A stretch of 64,000 nt of DNA from Symbiodinium natans (GCA_905221605.1 CAJNDS010002216.1:366001-430000); one strand, 5' to 3'. Positions 41,101 through 50,704 are shown, numbered from the stretch's first letter. Notes: generated by a model not told the origin, from the sequence alone. Translations and numbers: made by a program.

Positions 41101-44100
41101 CTGCGCCGTTTTTTGTTAGACGTGATCTTTGTAATGTGGGTAGTTCTCAAAAATAGGGTCCCTTTTGGGTTATTTGAAGGGTGCTATATAGGGTACCCTA
41201 AAAGTGACCCTAATTTTGAGAACTAATTACTACCCATGTGGTCTGGAGGTAGTAGTACTTCAGCATTTCTGCATGTAGCGACACACCGTGCCAGAAGGCC
41301 TCGGCTTCCTAGGCACTCAGAGCGGTGTCTCAAAAAGCGGCGCGGTCAAGGCAAACTATAAAGGTGTCGTCCGCGAATTCCGATCTACTCAGCGACGATG
41401 ACGGTAAGAACTCCAATAAAGATTGTACGTGAATAAGAACAACCAAAGCCTCAACACCCTAAACCCTAAAACCTTGAAACCCTTAAATTCAAAAACCCTA
41501 AGCCACAAAGCCCCCAAAACCCAACACCCTAAACCCTAACACCCCCAAACCCAAAACCCTAACGCCCCAAAACCCTCACCCGCCGACCTGCGTCATGGGC
41601 CACTTGATCACCGCAGAAGGCAGGTCGACAAACTCGCCGAAGGGGGGCTCGTAGCGATCGTTCAGCAGGACCGGGATGCATCCTTTTCGGGGTTTAGGGG
41701 CTCAGGGCTTAGGGTTTCTTTAGGGTCTATTTACACAGGAAGGTTTAGGGTTTAGGGCTCTAGGGTATTATAGGGCTGCATGGACCTCTCGTGTTTACTT
41801 CTTTCGTGGCTTTAGGGCTTTAGGGGTTAGGGTTTAGAGGTTTGGGATTTGGGCGTAGGGTCAATCCAACGTTAACGATAGCGGGACTAAGTTAAACCCC
41901 CCCTCAACCCCCCACATTGGGCTAAAGGGGCTCAGGGTGTAGGGGTCAGAGCAAGAAAAAACCGCTACATTGATTCAAGGCTCCAGCAAAGAAGGTCTGG
42001 AAGAATCGTGAGGACCAGGCGCTCTTGCCACGAGGCACGAAGCAGAACCTGAGAAGGGAGGGCTTCCGAAACCGTTCAGGATTTTCAGGGTTTTACGGCC
42101 GAGGGCCAACGCAAAAGGTTGTTCACATACCCGAGATTTTCTGATGTGGCGGGGTTGGTCTAAACTACCAATTTAGGGTTCAGGATTACAAAACATGTGG
42201 CTTAGGGGACCAGAAAGGGCCCATCGTTTAGATCAACCCGAAAGCCTAAAACCTACATAGTACCCATAAGGTCAGCAGCTGCCCCCAAACCCAAACCCTA
42301 AACCCTAAACCCAAAACCCAAAAACTCCTCAATCCTAAGCCCCGTTTTCGCTGCCTCGGTGCTGCCAGGTGGCAAGGAGCTGGTCAAGCCCAGGAAGGAC
42401 TCCACGTAGGGCACGTCCACATCCACGTGGAACAGAGGCTCCGTCTCCTAAACCCCAAGGAGCTTTGGGGTTTAATTAGGGCGTGGGGATGAGGGTTCAG
42501 GGTTTAGGGGTACTTTTGAGGGGTTTGTAGGGGTTTAGGGCTCAGGGCAAACCCTACAACTCAAGACCCTCAACCCCCCCCCCCCCTCCCTAAACTCTGA
42601 AACTTTAAAACCCCCCAACTCCTTGAGGGCCAAACCCCAAACCCCAAACCCCAAACCCAAACCCTGAACCCTAAACCCCAAACTCCTAAACCCTAAACCC
42701 TAAACCCTAAACCCTAACCCCCCCAACTCCTTGAGGGCCAGCAGTACGGAGCGGACGTTCAGGGAGCAGCTGCTGTCTTGGCAGGTCTCGGGCGGCAGCA
42801 CCGAAGGGTGCGGAGGCCTGCCGTCATCTTTTTCGGCGAACATAGCTTAGGGTTTGGGGTTTGGGGTTTGGGGTTTGGGGTTTAGGGTTTAGGGTTTAGG
42901 GTTTAGGGTTTAGGGTTTAGGGTCGGTTTAGGGTTTAGGGTTTAGGGTTTAGGGTTTAGGGTTTAGGGTTTAGGGTTTAGGGTTTAGGGTTTAGGGTTTA
43001 GGGTTTAGGGTTTAGGGTTTAGGGTTTAGGGTTTAGGGTTTAGGGTTTAGGGTTTAGGTGTAGGGTTTAGGGTTTAGGGTTTAGGGTTTAGGGTTTAGGG
43101 TTTAGGGTTTAGGGTTTAGGGTTTAGGGTTTAGGGTTTAGGGTTTAGGGTTTAGGGTTTAGGGTTTAGGGTTTAGGGGTCCCTAGACCCGCCAGAAGGGA
43201 GGCCGCCTGGGCCAGCCGATGAAGTGGCCCAACTTGTCTCGCTCGTCCAGGGGCCGGGCCATCTTCCTCGGCTCTGTGGGGGCTTAGGGTTCAGGGTCCA
43301 GGGTCCAGGGTTTAGGGTTTAGGGTTTAGGGTTTAGGGTTTAGGGTTTAGGGTTTAGGGTTTAGGGTTTAGGGTTTAGGGTTTAGGGTTTAGGGTTGGGG
43401 GGTTGAGACATGTGGGGTTTAGGGGGCTTGGGGTTTGGAATTTCGGTGTTTAAAGTTTAGGGTCTTAGGGGATTAGGGGTTTAGCGGTTTAGAGTCTAGA
43501 GGTTAAAGCTTCGGGGTTGTAGGGTTGTAGGGTTGTATGGCTTGGAGTGCACAGAAGCTGCAGGGGGATGGAGGGTGCTAGAGGGACTCGCTTGGGCGGT
43601 CACCCGAACCCCATTGAAACCTCTTGCGCCCCCAGGTCTGCCTCTCTCTCCTTCTCGGGTTTAGCGTTGCGAGACCCTGCCACCTCCCAAAACTCATCAA
43701 TCAAACTTTAGAGTGCCTTGTTTCCCAAAGCAATTCCTGCATGGAATTTCGGGTTTAGGGCACCCCTGGCACTTCACAACAAACAAAAAAGCCCTCTTCG
43801 AACCCTTCAGACTCTTCCTCCGCCGAAGCTCCCAAGGGCGATCATGTCATCCACGGTGAGGCGGCCCGGAACCAGGATGTCCTTGTAGCGCGTGAAGGAA
43901 GGCTCCACCACATCCTGCTCAGATTTTTTGGGGTTCAGGGGGGCCTCTTGTGGGTTTTAGGGCTTGGGTTTTTAGGGTTTAGGCTTCATACTCTTCAAAG
44001 ACGAGCCGAAGCCCATGCCGCCGAGCCCTGTCCTTGTAGGGGTTCCAGAGCTCCGTCTCAGTCATCATGAAGATGGCATTGGGCACCCACTTCCTCATGC

Positions 44101-47100
44101 CAGAGCTTCGCCGCTTGGGATCAAAGGCTAGCAGTTAGGATTGAGTATGGCCGCTCCTGAACATGTCCTAAACTCCTTAGAGGCTTAGGACTTACTATGG
44201 ACAGGGACCCTAAAGCGTGAACCCTAAACCCTGAACCCAAAAACCCTAAGCCCTAAACCCTAAGCCCGAATTAGCCTAAAACCCAGCTGATCCGTGTTTT
44301 TCGAGTCCTCCAGGTGGCGAACGGCCCATCGGCGCCCATGCCGGAGCCCCAAACAAAGAGATGGTTTTGTCCTAGGGGGGGCGAAGGGAGTTTGTGGATC
44401 AAGGATTTCGGTTCTTGTTTTAGGGCTTGGGGCTTGAAGGGTTTCGGGCTTAAGGATGTTGGGTGTGTAGACAAAGTTGCAGCCTTTAGGGATCTAGCCG
44501 ATGGAGCGCCAGCCACTCACAACATCCCATGCCAGGCGTCCGCCCTCCATCTGGAGGTACGAGGTGGACGTGCTCAGGACCTGTGGGAGCAGTTTGGGGC
44601 AGAGAGTGCTAAACCCCCTAGACCCGAAATGCTGTCAACTAGGTGTGAGGGTTTGAGGGTTTGGGTAACAGATGGTAACAGGCAGGCTTGGGGTTCAGGG
44701 CTTGGGGTTGGTTGAGGCTTTCTAGTCTGGTGGGTTTGGATTTAGGAGTCGGGGCTTGTTGAGGGTTTAAGGATTTGAGTTGCGGGGTTTAGCCTTGAGA
44801 CCTTCTTCCAAGGTTTAGGGTCCCTGAGGCCTGTAAACCCAGGCCGAGTAGGCTCGTGGGGCTGAGAGGGACCTTGGTCGGATCAAGAACCCTGCTAGTT
44901 CCAAGAGGGGTGGAGATGGGGAATCTCGGGTTAAAACCCTAAACCCTAAACCCTAAACCCTAAACCCTAAACCCTAAACCCTAAACCCTAAACCCTAAAC
45001 CCTAAACCCTAAACCCTAAACCCTAACCCTAAACCCACACCCCAAAGGGGCACCTCTTCGAAAAGACGCGTGGTGGGTTCGCAGAGCTGCTTGGTGTCGC
45101 AGCCTGACAGAACAAGGAGAAAAAAGAGAGATTCGGGTTTGAGGTTTACAAGGTTCTAGATTTTCGAGGGTTTTGGGTTGTAGGTACATAGTAGCAACAA
45201 GACTTGAGACTCTGGCCACGAAAGCTAGACACCGGCCGGCTTTGTTCTGACGCAGCGGCGCGGTCTCGATCGCGTAGGGATTTGGGGGTGAGTGTGCTTG
45301 CTAGGAACATACCGTCACATACCTTTTGGGGTGTGGTACATGTCAACGCTTCAGAGGCTCAATGGGCTTCGGTGCTTCAGGCGCAGCGAGGGGCGGGGGG
45401 GGGTCTTGGGGTTTAAGATTTTGGGCTGCCAGTTTTAGGTTGTAGCTTGGGCTTCTTTAGACTACTTGACATTCCATCAGCGCTCCCAGCCCGTCTCAAC
45501 CGACCACACCTTTGAAGGTATCGGCGTGGTTGATGAGGCAGGAGGTGTAGTGCGGCACGAAGAAGAAGTCCGCCTCCTGAGCAAGAGAGCTTTCAGGCTC
45601 TTAGTCAATCTCAGCAAGTCTGAGCGTTGAGGCCTTAGGGGGTAGGATAGGGTGCAGGGTCTTCAGTTTCAGACACTGTTCGGGGTACCACCGGCTCCCC
45701 AGCCAAGGGTGTAAACTACCAACTCATCAACACTCACGCTTGCTGTCACTATGTACTGTTTCTTTGGTCCAGACGCAGAAGCTCAAAGCGGACTAAGTTC
45801 AACTCAAAAAAGGGGGCACGTGCGCACAGCCGCTGCGGCCACAGCCGACCCTGGACGCCTGCACTCCAAGCCCTGGCCGTGCTCCCGAAGGGCACTGTGC
45901 TGAGCCGGTGCAAGCGCAGGCCGGTGGGGCTGCTGCAACACGTGAGAAAAGCGGTGCAACCAGGGCAGAAACGACCTTCTGAGTTCAGCACAAAGGCACC
46001 GACAAACTGGAACTGCAATCAAAAAACACCGGGGCCTCAATCCTCCATCGACTCCTCCTCCCTTCTTCGGCCTTTACGTCGTGCAAGCTCTGCCTTCAGC
46101 TTGGCTTCCAAGTCCTCCTCGCCAAGCTGGTTTGCTGCCCACGAAGACATCCGCAAACCTTGAATGTTCATGCTGGTGATTTCCTGAGAAGCCTGGGCGA
46201 TGATGGGCGGAACCGCGCTCAGAGCACAAGGTGCGGCATCTTCGAGCTTTGCTATTGCCCACAGAATGTTGGACAGATCTTGTGGATTAAAGCTCTCCAC
46301 CTTCTGTGATATTCGCTCCACGATGGCAGGAACAACTGTCAGGACAGCAGGCGCTGCTTCTTGCAGGTTCGCAGCTGCCCACAAGATGTTCGACAATTGC
46401 AGGGGAATCATGCTCTCCTCCTTCTGCGGTATGCTCTCCGCAATGGCAGGCACAGCCGTCAGGACAGCAGGGACTGCCTCTTGCAGATTTGCAGCCGCCC
46501 ACAAGATGTTCGACAAGTGCTGAGGAATCATGCTCTCCACCTTTTGCGGTATGCGCTTGACGATGGCGGGCACGGCCATCAAGACAGCAGGGGCTGTCTT
46601 TTGCAATTTTGCAGCTGCCCAGATGATGTTCGACAAGTGCTGAGGAATCATGCCATCTGCCTTCTCCGGTATGCGCTCTGCAATCGCCAGAACAGCTGTC
46701 AAGGCAGTGGGGGCTACCTCTTGCAGCTTCGCTGCTGCCAACAGACTGTTGGACAACTCCTGAGGATTCATGCTCTCTGCCTTCTGTGGTATGCGCTCTG
46801 CGATGGAGGGCACAGCCATCAGGACAGCAGGCGCTGCCTTTTGCAGATTCGCCACAGCCCAAAAGCTGTTTGCAATCTCTTGAGGCTTCATGCTCTCGAC
46901 CTTGTGCGGCACGACCTCCGCGATGACGGGTACGGCCACCAGGACAGCAGGCGCTGCCTCTTGCAGATTCGCAGATGCCCACAGGATGTTGGACACCCCT
47001 TGTGGATCAAAGTCCTTCACTTTCTGCAGTATGCACTCTGCAATTGCAGGCACAGCCGTCAGGACGGCAGGTGCTGCATCTCGCAGATACTCGGCTGCCC

Positions 47101-49602
47101 ACAGACAGTTCGACAGGGCCTGCGGAACCATACTGGCCGCTTTCTGCGGTATGCGCTCTGCAATGACAGGCACTGCCATCAGGACCTCGGGCTCTGACTC
47201 ATGCAAACTTGCGACAGCCCAGAGGCTGTTTGACAAGTCAAACTCGTTCATGTCTGCTGCCTTGTTCCGCACACAGCGCACAAGAGCTGGCACTGCACTC
47301 GCCACGTGCATGTTGATGTCTTGGTAGATCTCAACAAGGGCCCAGAGTACGTTGGCAACTGCACGTGGTGAGATCATGTCTGTCTTGAGCATCACCTGCA
47401 ACCTGGCAGTGAGTCTGGGCCACACAGGGCTTCGGGCATCAATTGCAGACAGCCTGCGACTTCTCTTGAAAAAGGCCAAGCGAGTGAAGGTGGCTGACAT
47501 GTGGAAGTCATTGAAGACCGCAGCGTCCACCTCCTTCTCCAAGAGCGACAGCAACTCCGCGGGCGAAGTCGAGTTTCTAAGCTTCGAGGTCAGAACCATG
47601 GGGTTGGTTCCATGGCTTGTGGGGTTCCGAGAAACTTTACGCCTCTCCCGTACCCTGCGAGAAATCGCGGGTCTTTTACCCCCCGGGCTTGTCGATGTAA
47701 GTGCAGAGTTGGTCGAAGGATGCTGCCAGACCACCCGGCGAACCCTGCAACCTCCAACAAAGTGGTGCCTCCTAAACGAAGCAGCGACAGCGAGAAAGCC
47801 AGCGGCACAAGCACCGACACTGCGACAGCGCGCTGCATGCGCGACACCGGCCTCGGCCCGCTTGGAGGCATCGCTGTTGGAAGGAGCCGGAACCCTGCTC
47901 TACGACGACAACGCGAGTGCTCTGCTGAGCAAGAGCGCCTGCAGACAGAGGGAAGCTTTCCAGAGACGTTCGGCCTTGCCCAACTTGCCATGGCTCGACG
48001 AGCCAGCAGCCGCAACTGAACATCAGAACCGTCAGGTCCAAAGCTCCAAGCCCTAAACCCTCACTGCCCGACATGCCTGCACCAGCATTTCTCCAAAAGC
48101 AAAGAACCACAACTAACACCCTAAAGGCCCTAAAGGCCCTAAAGGCCCTAAAGCCCCTAAAGCCCCTAAAGGCCCCAGGGGCTCCTTGGGATCGTCCGTC
48201 CGACAGGGGCAGGCCAGGAACCAGTCGTGCAACGCCACCTCCATGCCCCACTGGTTGTGCTTGCAGAAGGAGCCGCCCCGGGTCAGGGTCCTGGCATCTA
48301 CGCGGTTTGAATTTTGGGCTTGGGATTTGGGGTGTAGGGTGTGGGGTTTACGGTTGGCTGCTTGTAGGGGCCTAAAAAACTTCGGGTTCAGGGTGCTGGG
48401 GGGTATGAGGGTCCTCTCTTGCAAAGAGTCTTGATTATGAAAGCCAGCAGCTAGCTATGAGGGAGACTCCTTTCTGGCTTCGGAGAAGTCGGTTTGCTGC
48501 CAGGCAACCCTAAGGCCTAAACTGCCTAAACCGCCAAACCCTCGCAACTGAAGCCCTTTCCAAGACAAGAGAAACCAAAAGGCATCGGAGACTGCTGCCC
48601 TCGCATGCCCTGATCCACTACAAGCAATCATGTGGCTCTGGCTCCTGTTTTCTTGATGCACCTCAAACACAGGAAACCTCTACACGGAGTCCACTCTTCT
48701 TACCCCGCGTCCTCAAGCCTGGAATGGTGTCCGGGTCGTAGACCTGGCATACACAGAGCTCCGGCTTCGAGCAACGCAAGAGCGTCTGGAGATCAAGGCT
48801 TGGGATCTGTTGCGGAAGGTCAAAAGTCTAAGGAGGGGGACTATGGGAGTCATAGTTTTGTAATTCATCTCCGAAGCAACACGAGGCGACCTAGTCCCTG
48901 GAGCCCTCCCCATGCTGGCCCGAAACCCGAAACTGCTGTTCACTGCATCGCTATCTCCTATCATCTCCCCAGCTCCCATCACATCCCTTGCCTTCCCCAC
49001 AGCCCCCGCCAAGCTTCAGACTTTTGGGTTTAGGGTTCAGGGTTGAACACCAAACTCCCAAACCAACATGTCAAGTCCAGGCCCCAAGCAATCCTCTTGC
49101 CACAGCGGCGATTTACAGCTTGGGGACTTTGGGTCATGCGCCTGAAGACAACCCAACAACAACGGTAACATCCCGAAACCCTAAATGGTCAGCCCTAACC
49201 CGAGACCTCAAACCCTAACCCCAAACTCTAAACCCCAGAGCCCCCCCCAACCCCCAAGTAGCTACAAGATTGAGCCATAAGCACCTAAACAGGACCCTAA
49301 ATGGGGTCCATCCTTCTTAAAAAAAACCCACTTAGTACACATTTGCCCAGTGCCCCCCAAACCCTGAACCCTGAACCCTAAACCCTAAACCCTAAACGCC
49401 AAACTCTAGACCCCCCCTAATTAAGCCCTAAACCCCAGAAACCCTAGACCCCAAACCCTAAACCCTAAACCCTAAACCCCAAACCCTAAATCCTAAACCT
49501 CAATCCCAAAACCCTCGGGAAAGGACCACAAAACGTGCCGGGGGCGGCGAAGACCCGGAAGCTGGGCCGCGGGGCTCCCGTCATGGCGGCGCCGAAGGGC
49601 TC
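41062..49602 (-). CDS. Exostosin-family (GT47) glycosyltransferase gene, spliced
   Basis: Fourteen exons from 48806 to 41062 (listed separately) join in one frame to about 380 codons; 49535-49602 is a probable earlier exon. Exostosin-domain enzymes (GT47) are Golgi type II membrane proteins that transfer sugars to polysaccharides or glycoproteins. Family motifs appear in order: VYD-P near the start, EADFFFVP, GGR-x-NHLFVWGSG, MMTETELWNPY, YKDILVPG, KLGHFIG and GCIPVLLNDRYEPPF. After the last motif the exon order is less certain. Donors in this model are GT in 5 introns, GA in 5 and GC in 3; all acceptors end AG. Introns consist mainly of telomere-like repeats. The intron 45577-48184 holds the OPR-like gene B. 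Donors were partly chosen to keep frame, so exact ends may be off by a few bases; the family assignment does not depend on them. No expression evidence. Confidence 0.8.
41137..41236. mobile_element. MITE-like element, family D, forming most of an intron
   Basis: Arms TGGGTAGTTCTCAAAAATAG and the complementary right end TTTTGAGAACTAATTACTACCCA. The flanking TG on both sides could be a 2-bp target duplication. The minus-strand donor GTAGTA of the exon at 41234-41308 lies inside the right arm. A decayed relative (GGGACCCTAATTTGGGAAAC, then TACCCA) is at 57225-57252. Confidence 0.8.
41234..41308 (-). CDS. Exostosin gene, exon (13th in model)
   Basis: Exactly 25 codons in phase 0, beginning EAEAFWHGVSLHAEMLKYYY. 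Acceptor TGCCTAG|G; donor |GTAGTA lies in the adjoining MITE end. Phase fits both neighbours. Confidence 0.65.
41588..41682 (-). CDS. Exostosin gene, exon with GCIPV motif
   Basis: Two bases plus 31 codons. With the split Gly codon it reads GCIPVLLNDRYEPPFGEFVD, the most conserved block of the exostosin domain. Acceptor GAAAAG|G, donor |GTCGGC. Confidence 0.85.
42366..42447 (-). CDS. Exostosin gene, exon
   Basis: 27 codons plus one base, including LFHVDVDVPYVESFLGLTSS. The acceptor TTTAG|G is supplied by a telomere-like unit; GC donor |GCAGCA. The frame stays open past the donor to about 42338. Confidence 0.7.
42730..42817 (-). CDS. Exostosin gene, exon
   Basis: One base plus 29 codons, including PPHPSVLPPETCQDSSCSLN and VRSVLLALK. 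Acceptor ACGGCAG|G, GA donor |GAGTTG. An alternative acceptor upstream (to 42845) would add FAEKDDGR. Confidence 0.7.
42866..43178. repeat. TTTAGGG array, longest clean block
   Basis: Over 40 TTTAGGG units with two short interruptions (near 42923 and 43058). It makes up almost the whole intron between exostosin exons 43192-43273 and 42730-42817. Confidence 0.97.
43192..43273 (-). CDS. Exostosin gene, exon
   Basis: Two bases, 26 codons and two bases, including ARPLDERDKLGHFIGWPRR. Corresponds to the R..L.FF.G block of the family. Acceptor CCACAG|, GC donor |GCGGGT. Confidence 0.75.
43300..43395. repeat. TTTAGGG array
   Basis: About 13 units. 43400-43815 contains degenerate repeat and unique intron sequence. 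Confidence 0.95.
43818..43914 (-). CDS. Exostosin gene, exon with YKDILVPG
   Basis: 32 codons plus one base, including DVVEPSFTRYKDILVPGRLT. Acceptor GAGCAG|G. The donor read as |GAAGAGTCTGAAG restores frame; the GT alternative six bases further (|GTCTGA) does not fit the next exon. Confidence 0.75.
43997..44127 (-). CDS. Exostosin gene, exon
   Basis: Two bases plus 43 codons, including RKWVPNAIFMMTETELWNPY. Acceptor CTGCTAG| after a CTAAC sequence; GA donor |GAAGAGTATGAAG. Confidence 0.75.
44303..44371 (-). CDS. Exostosin gene, exon
   Basis: Two bases, 22 codons and one base, QNHLFVWGSGMGADGPFATW plus RT. Matches the GGRDHF/FVW block of the family. Acceptor CCCCTAG|G, GA donor |GAAAAA. The frame stays open further (RKTRISWVLG). 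Confidence 0.75.
44538..44580 (-). CDS. Exostosin gene, exon
   Basis: 14 codons plus one base, VLSTSTSYLQMEGG. Acceptor TGCTCCCACAG|G. GC donor |GCCTGG completes the Arg of GGR; a GTGAGT donor lies further on but breaks the frame. Confidence 0.7.
44935..45025. repeat. CCCTAAA array
   Basis: About 12 units inside the intron between 45054-45103 and 44538-44580. Confidence 0.95.
45054..45103 (-). CDS. Exostosin gene, exon
   Basis: Two bases plus 16 codons, CDTKQLCEPTTRLFEE. Acceptor CTGTCAG|G, donor |GTGCCC. Phase fits both neighbours. Confidence 0.8.
45510..45576 (-). CDS. Exostosin gene, exon with EADFFFVP
   Basis: 22 codons plus one base, including EADFFFVPHYTSCLINHADT. Acceptor TTGCTCAG|G, donor |GTGTGG. 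The ADFFFVP motif is a hallmark of the family. Confidence 0.85.
45816..45984. repeat. 3' flank shared with OPR-like gene A
   Basis: Counterpart of 31222-31403, located 53 bases beyond the stop codon of gene B. 45590-45815 is unique intron sequence with no exon seen. Confidence 0.8.
46037..47838 (-). CDS. OPR/HPR-like helical-repeat protein B (leader frameshifted)
   Basis: The main frame from 47734 to 46037 has 565 codons: an Arg-rich segment, a conserved N-terminal domain (NDFHMSATFTRLAFFKR), one divergent and nine 40-residue LSNxLWAxAxLQ repeats, a half repeat, and a Lys/Arg/Glu tail. Repeat number equals that of gene A. The leader homologous to gene A (hydrophobic SVLVPLAFSLSLL, then GFAG) starts at ATG 47838 but is in another frame. 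One extra C in the C6 run at 47679-47684 would join it to the main frame, so this is either a real frameshift or a homopolymer sequencing error. Likely role as in gene A: organellar RNA binding, inferred. Intronless, and located within intron 45577-48184 of the exostosin gene on the same strand. Confidence 0.9.
48118..48178. repeat. CCCTAAAGGC decamer repeat
   Basis: Six short tandem copies of CCCTAAAGG(C) immediately downstream (minus-strand sense) of the exostosin exon at 48185-48297. Confidence 0.9.
48185..48297 (-). CDS. Exostosin gene, exon
   Basis: Two bases plus 37 codons, including GGSFCKHNQWGMEVALHDWF and CPCRTDDPK. Acceptor GCGTAG|, GA donor |GAGCCC. Joins EADFFFVP as DDPK-EADFFFVP, the usual family context (T.DP..ADFFFVP), across the intron holding gene B. 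Confidence 0.8.
48704..48806 (-). CDS. Exostosin gene, exon (first firm one)
   Basis: 34 codons plus one base, including LLRCSKPELCVCQVYDPDTI. Acceptor GCAACAG|, strong donor |GTAAGA. The VYD-P segment matches the (V)YVYDLP start of exostosin domains. Other frames contain stops. Confidence 0.75.
49535..49602 (-). CDS. Probable exostosin N-terminal exon
   Basis: Phase 0, EPFGAAMTGAPRPSFRVFAA. Acceptor GTGCCAG|G. The 3' end is uncertain: |GTCTTC at 49554 or |GCCGCC at 49548 would fit the next exon's phase, |GTTTTG at 49534 would not. Confidence 0.6.
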
Positions 49603-49679
49603 CTGGCACTTGGCCGTTTTGCTTGTTGTCTTTTCACTTTTTTGGGGGGGGGTAAAGGGTTTAGGGTTTAGGGTTTAGG

Positions 49680-49752
49680 GTTTTAGGGTTTTAGGGTTTT
49701 AGGGTTTTAGGGTTTTAGGGTTTTAGGGTTTTAGGGTTTTAGGGTTTTAGGG
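49680..49752. repeat. TTTTAGGG octamer array
   Basis: Nine or ten copies of TTTTAGGG, passing on both sides into TTTAGGG. Confidence 0.95.
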
Positions 49753-50429
49753 TTTAGGGTTTAGGGTTTAGGGTTTAGGGTTTAGGGTTTAGGGTTTAGG
49801 GTTTAGGGTTTAGGGTTTAAGGTTTAGGGTTTCATGTTTAGGGTGCGGGGGTTGGCTTGTCATTCTTTTGGGGGCCCACGTGGTCTGGATCCAGGAGGCT
49901 TGTGGGTTTAGCTGGCAGTTTGGTCACGAGTACCTCAAAGACTGAGTGCAAGCGACAACACCCTGAGAGCCCCCCTCTTGCAACCTAGACCCCCAAAAAC
50001 AGCCCTTTTGCAACCTAGAACACCAAAAACAACCCTTTTGCAACCTAGAACCCAAAGAATGAGCCCCCTGTTCCAACCCTCAAGCCCCCTCAAAAAGAGC
50101 CCCCCTTTTGACCCTAAACCCCAAACCCTAAAACCCCCCCTAGAAGCCCTCCTCCAGCCGGCTGCCAGGCTGGGGCCTGGATGCTGAGGGTTTGAGGGTG
50201 GAGGGCGCGTAGGGGGGGGGGGGGGGAAGGGGGGGTGGGGGGGCGCTTTAGAAAAGGTGAGGTGGGAGTCCCTCAAACAAACACTAAAACCTCAACCCTG
50301 AACCTCGACCCCGAAAACCTTCAAGTCTAAAAATGTTTGCCCTGTACTACATGCTGTCATCAACTTTTTGAGGCCCAAAACCCCGGAATCACCAAAACCC
50401 TAATTAAACCACGAACGCTAGGCCCTAAA

Positions 50430-50625
50430 CCCTACCCCTAAACCCTAAACCCTAAACCCTAAACCCTAAACCCTAAACCCTAAACCCTAAACCCTAAACC
50501 CTAAACCCTAAACCCTAAACCCTAAACCCTAAACCCTAAACCCTAAACCCTAAACCCTAAACCCTAAACCCTAAACCCTAAACCCTAAACCCTAAACCCT
50601 AAACCCTAAACCCTAAACCCTAAAC
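50430..50625. repeat. CCCTAAA array
   Basis: About 27 clean units. 49850-50400 holds unique sequence, a G16 run and a possible short exon around 50132-50176 (APAWQPAGGGLL). Confidence 0.97.
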
Positions 50626-50630
50626 TAAAC

Positions 50631-50679
50631 AGCTGCGTACAAGATGCCCAGCACCGCCCGGCCGCCAGGCTCCCCAGAC
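50631..50679 (-). CDS. Candidate exon, hydrophobic
   Basis: One base plus 16 codons, SGEPGGRAVLGILYAA. Acceptor CGGAAG|G, donor |GTTTAG from the adjoining repeat. Ends in phase 0, which fits 49535-49602; a hydrophobic segment there would suit a type II membrane anchor, but this is inference. Confidence 0.45.
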
Positions 50680-50704
50680 CTTCCGACTCAGAGGTTCATG
50701 GATT

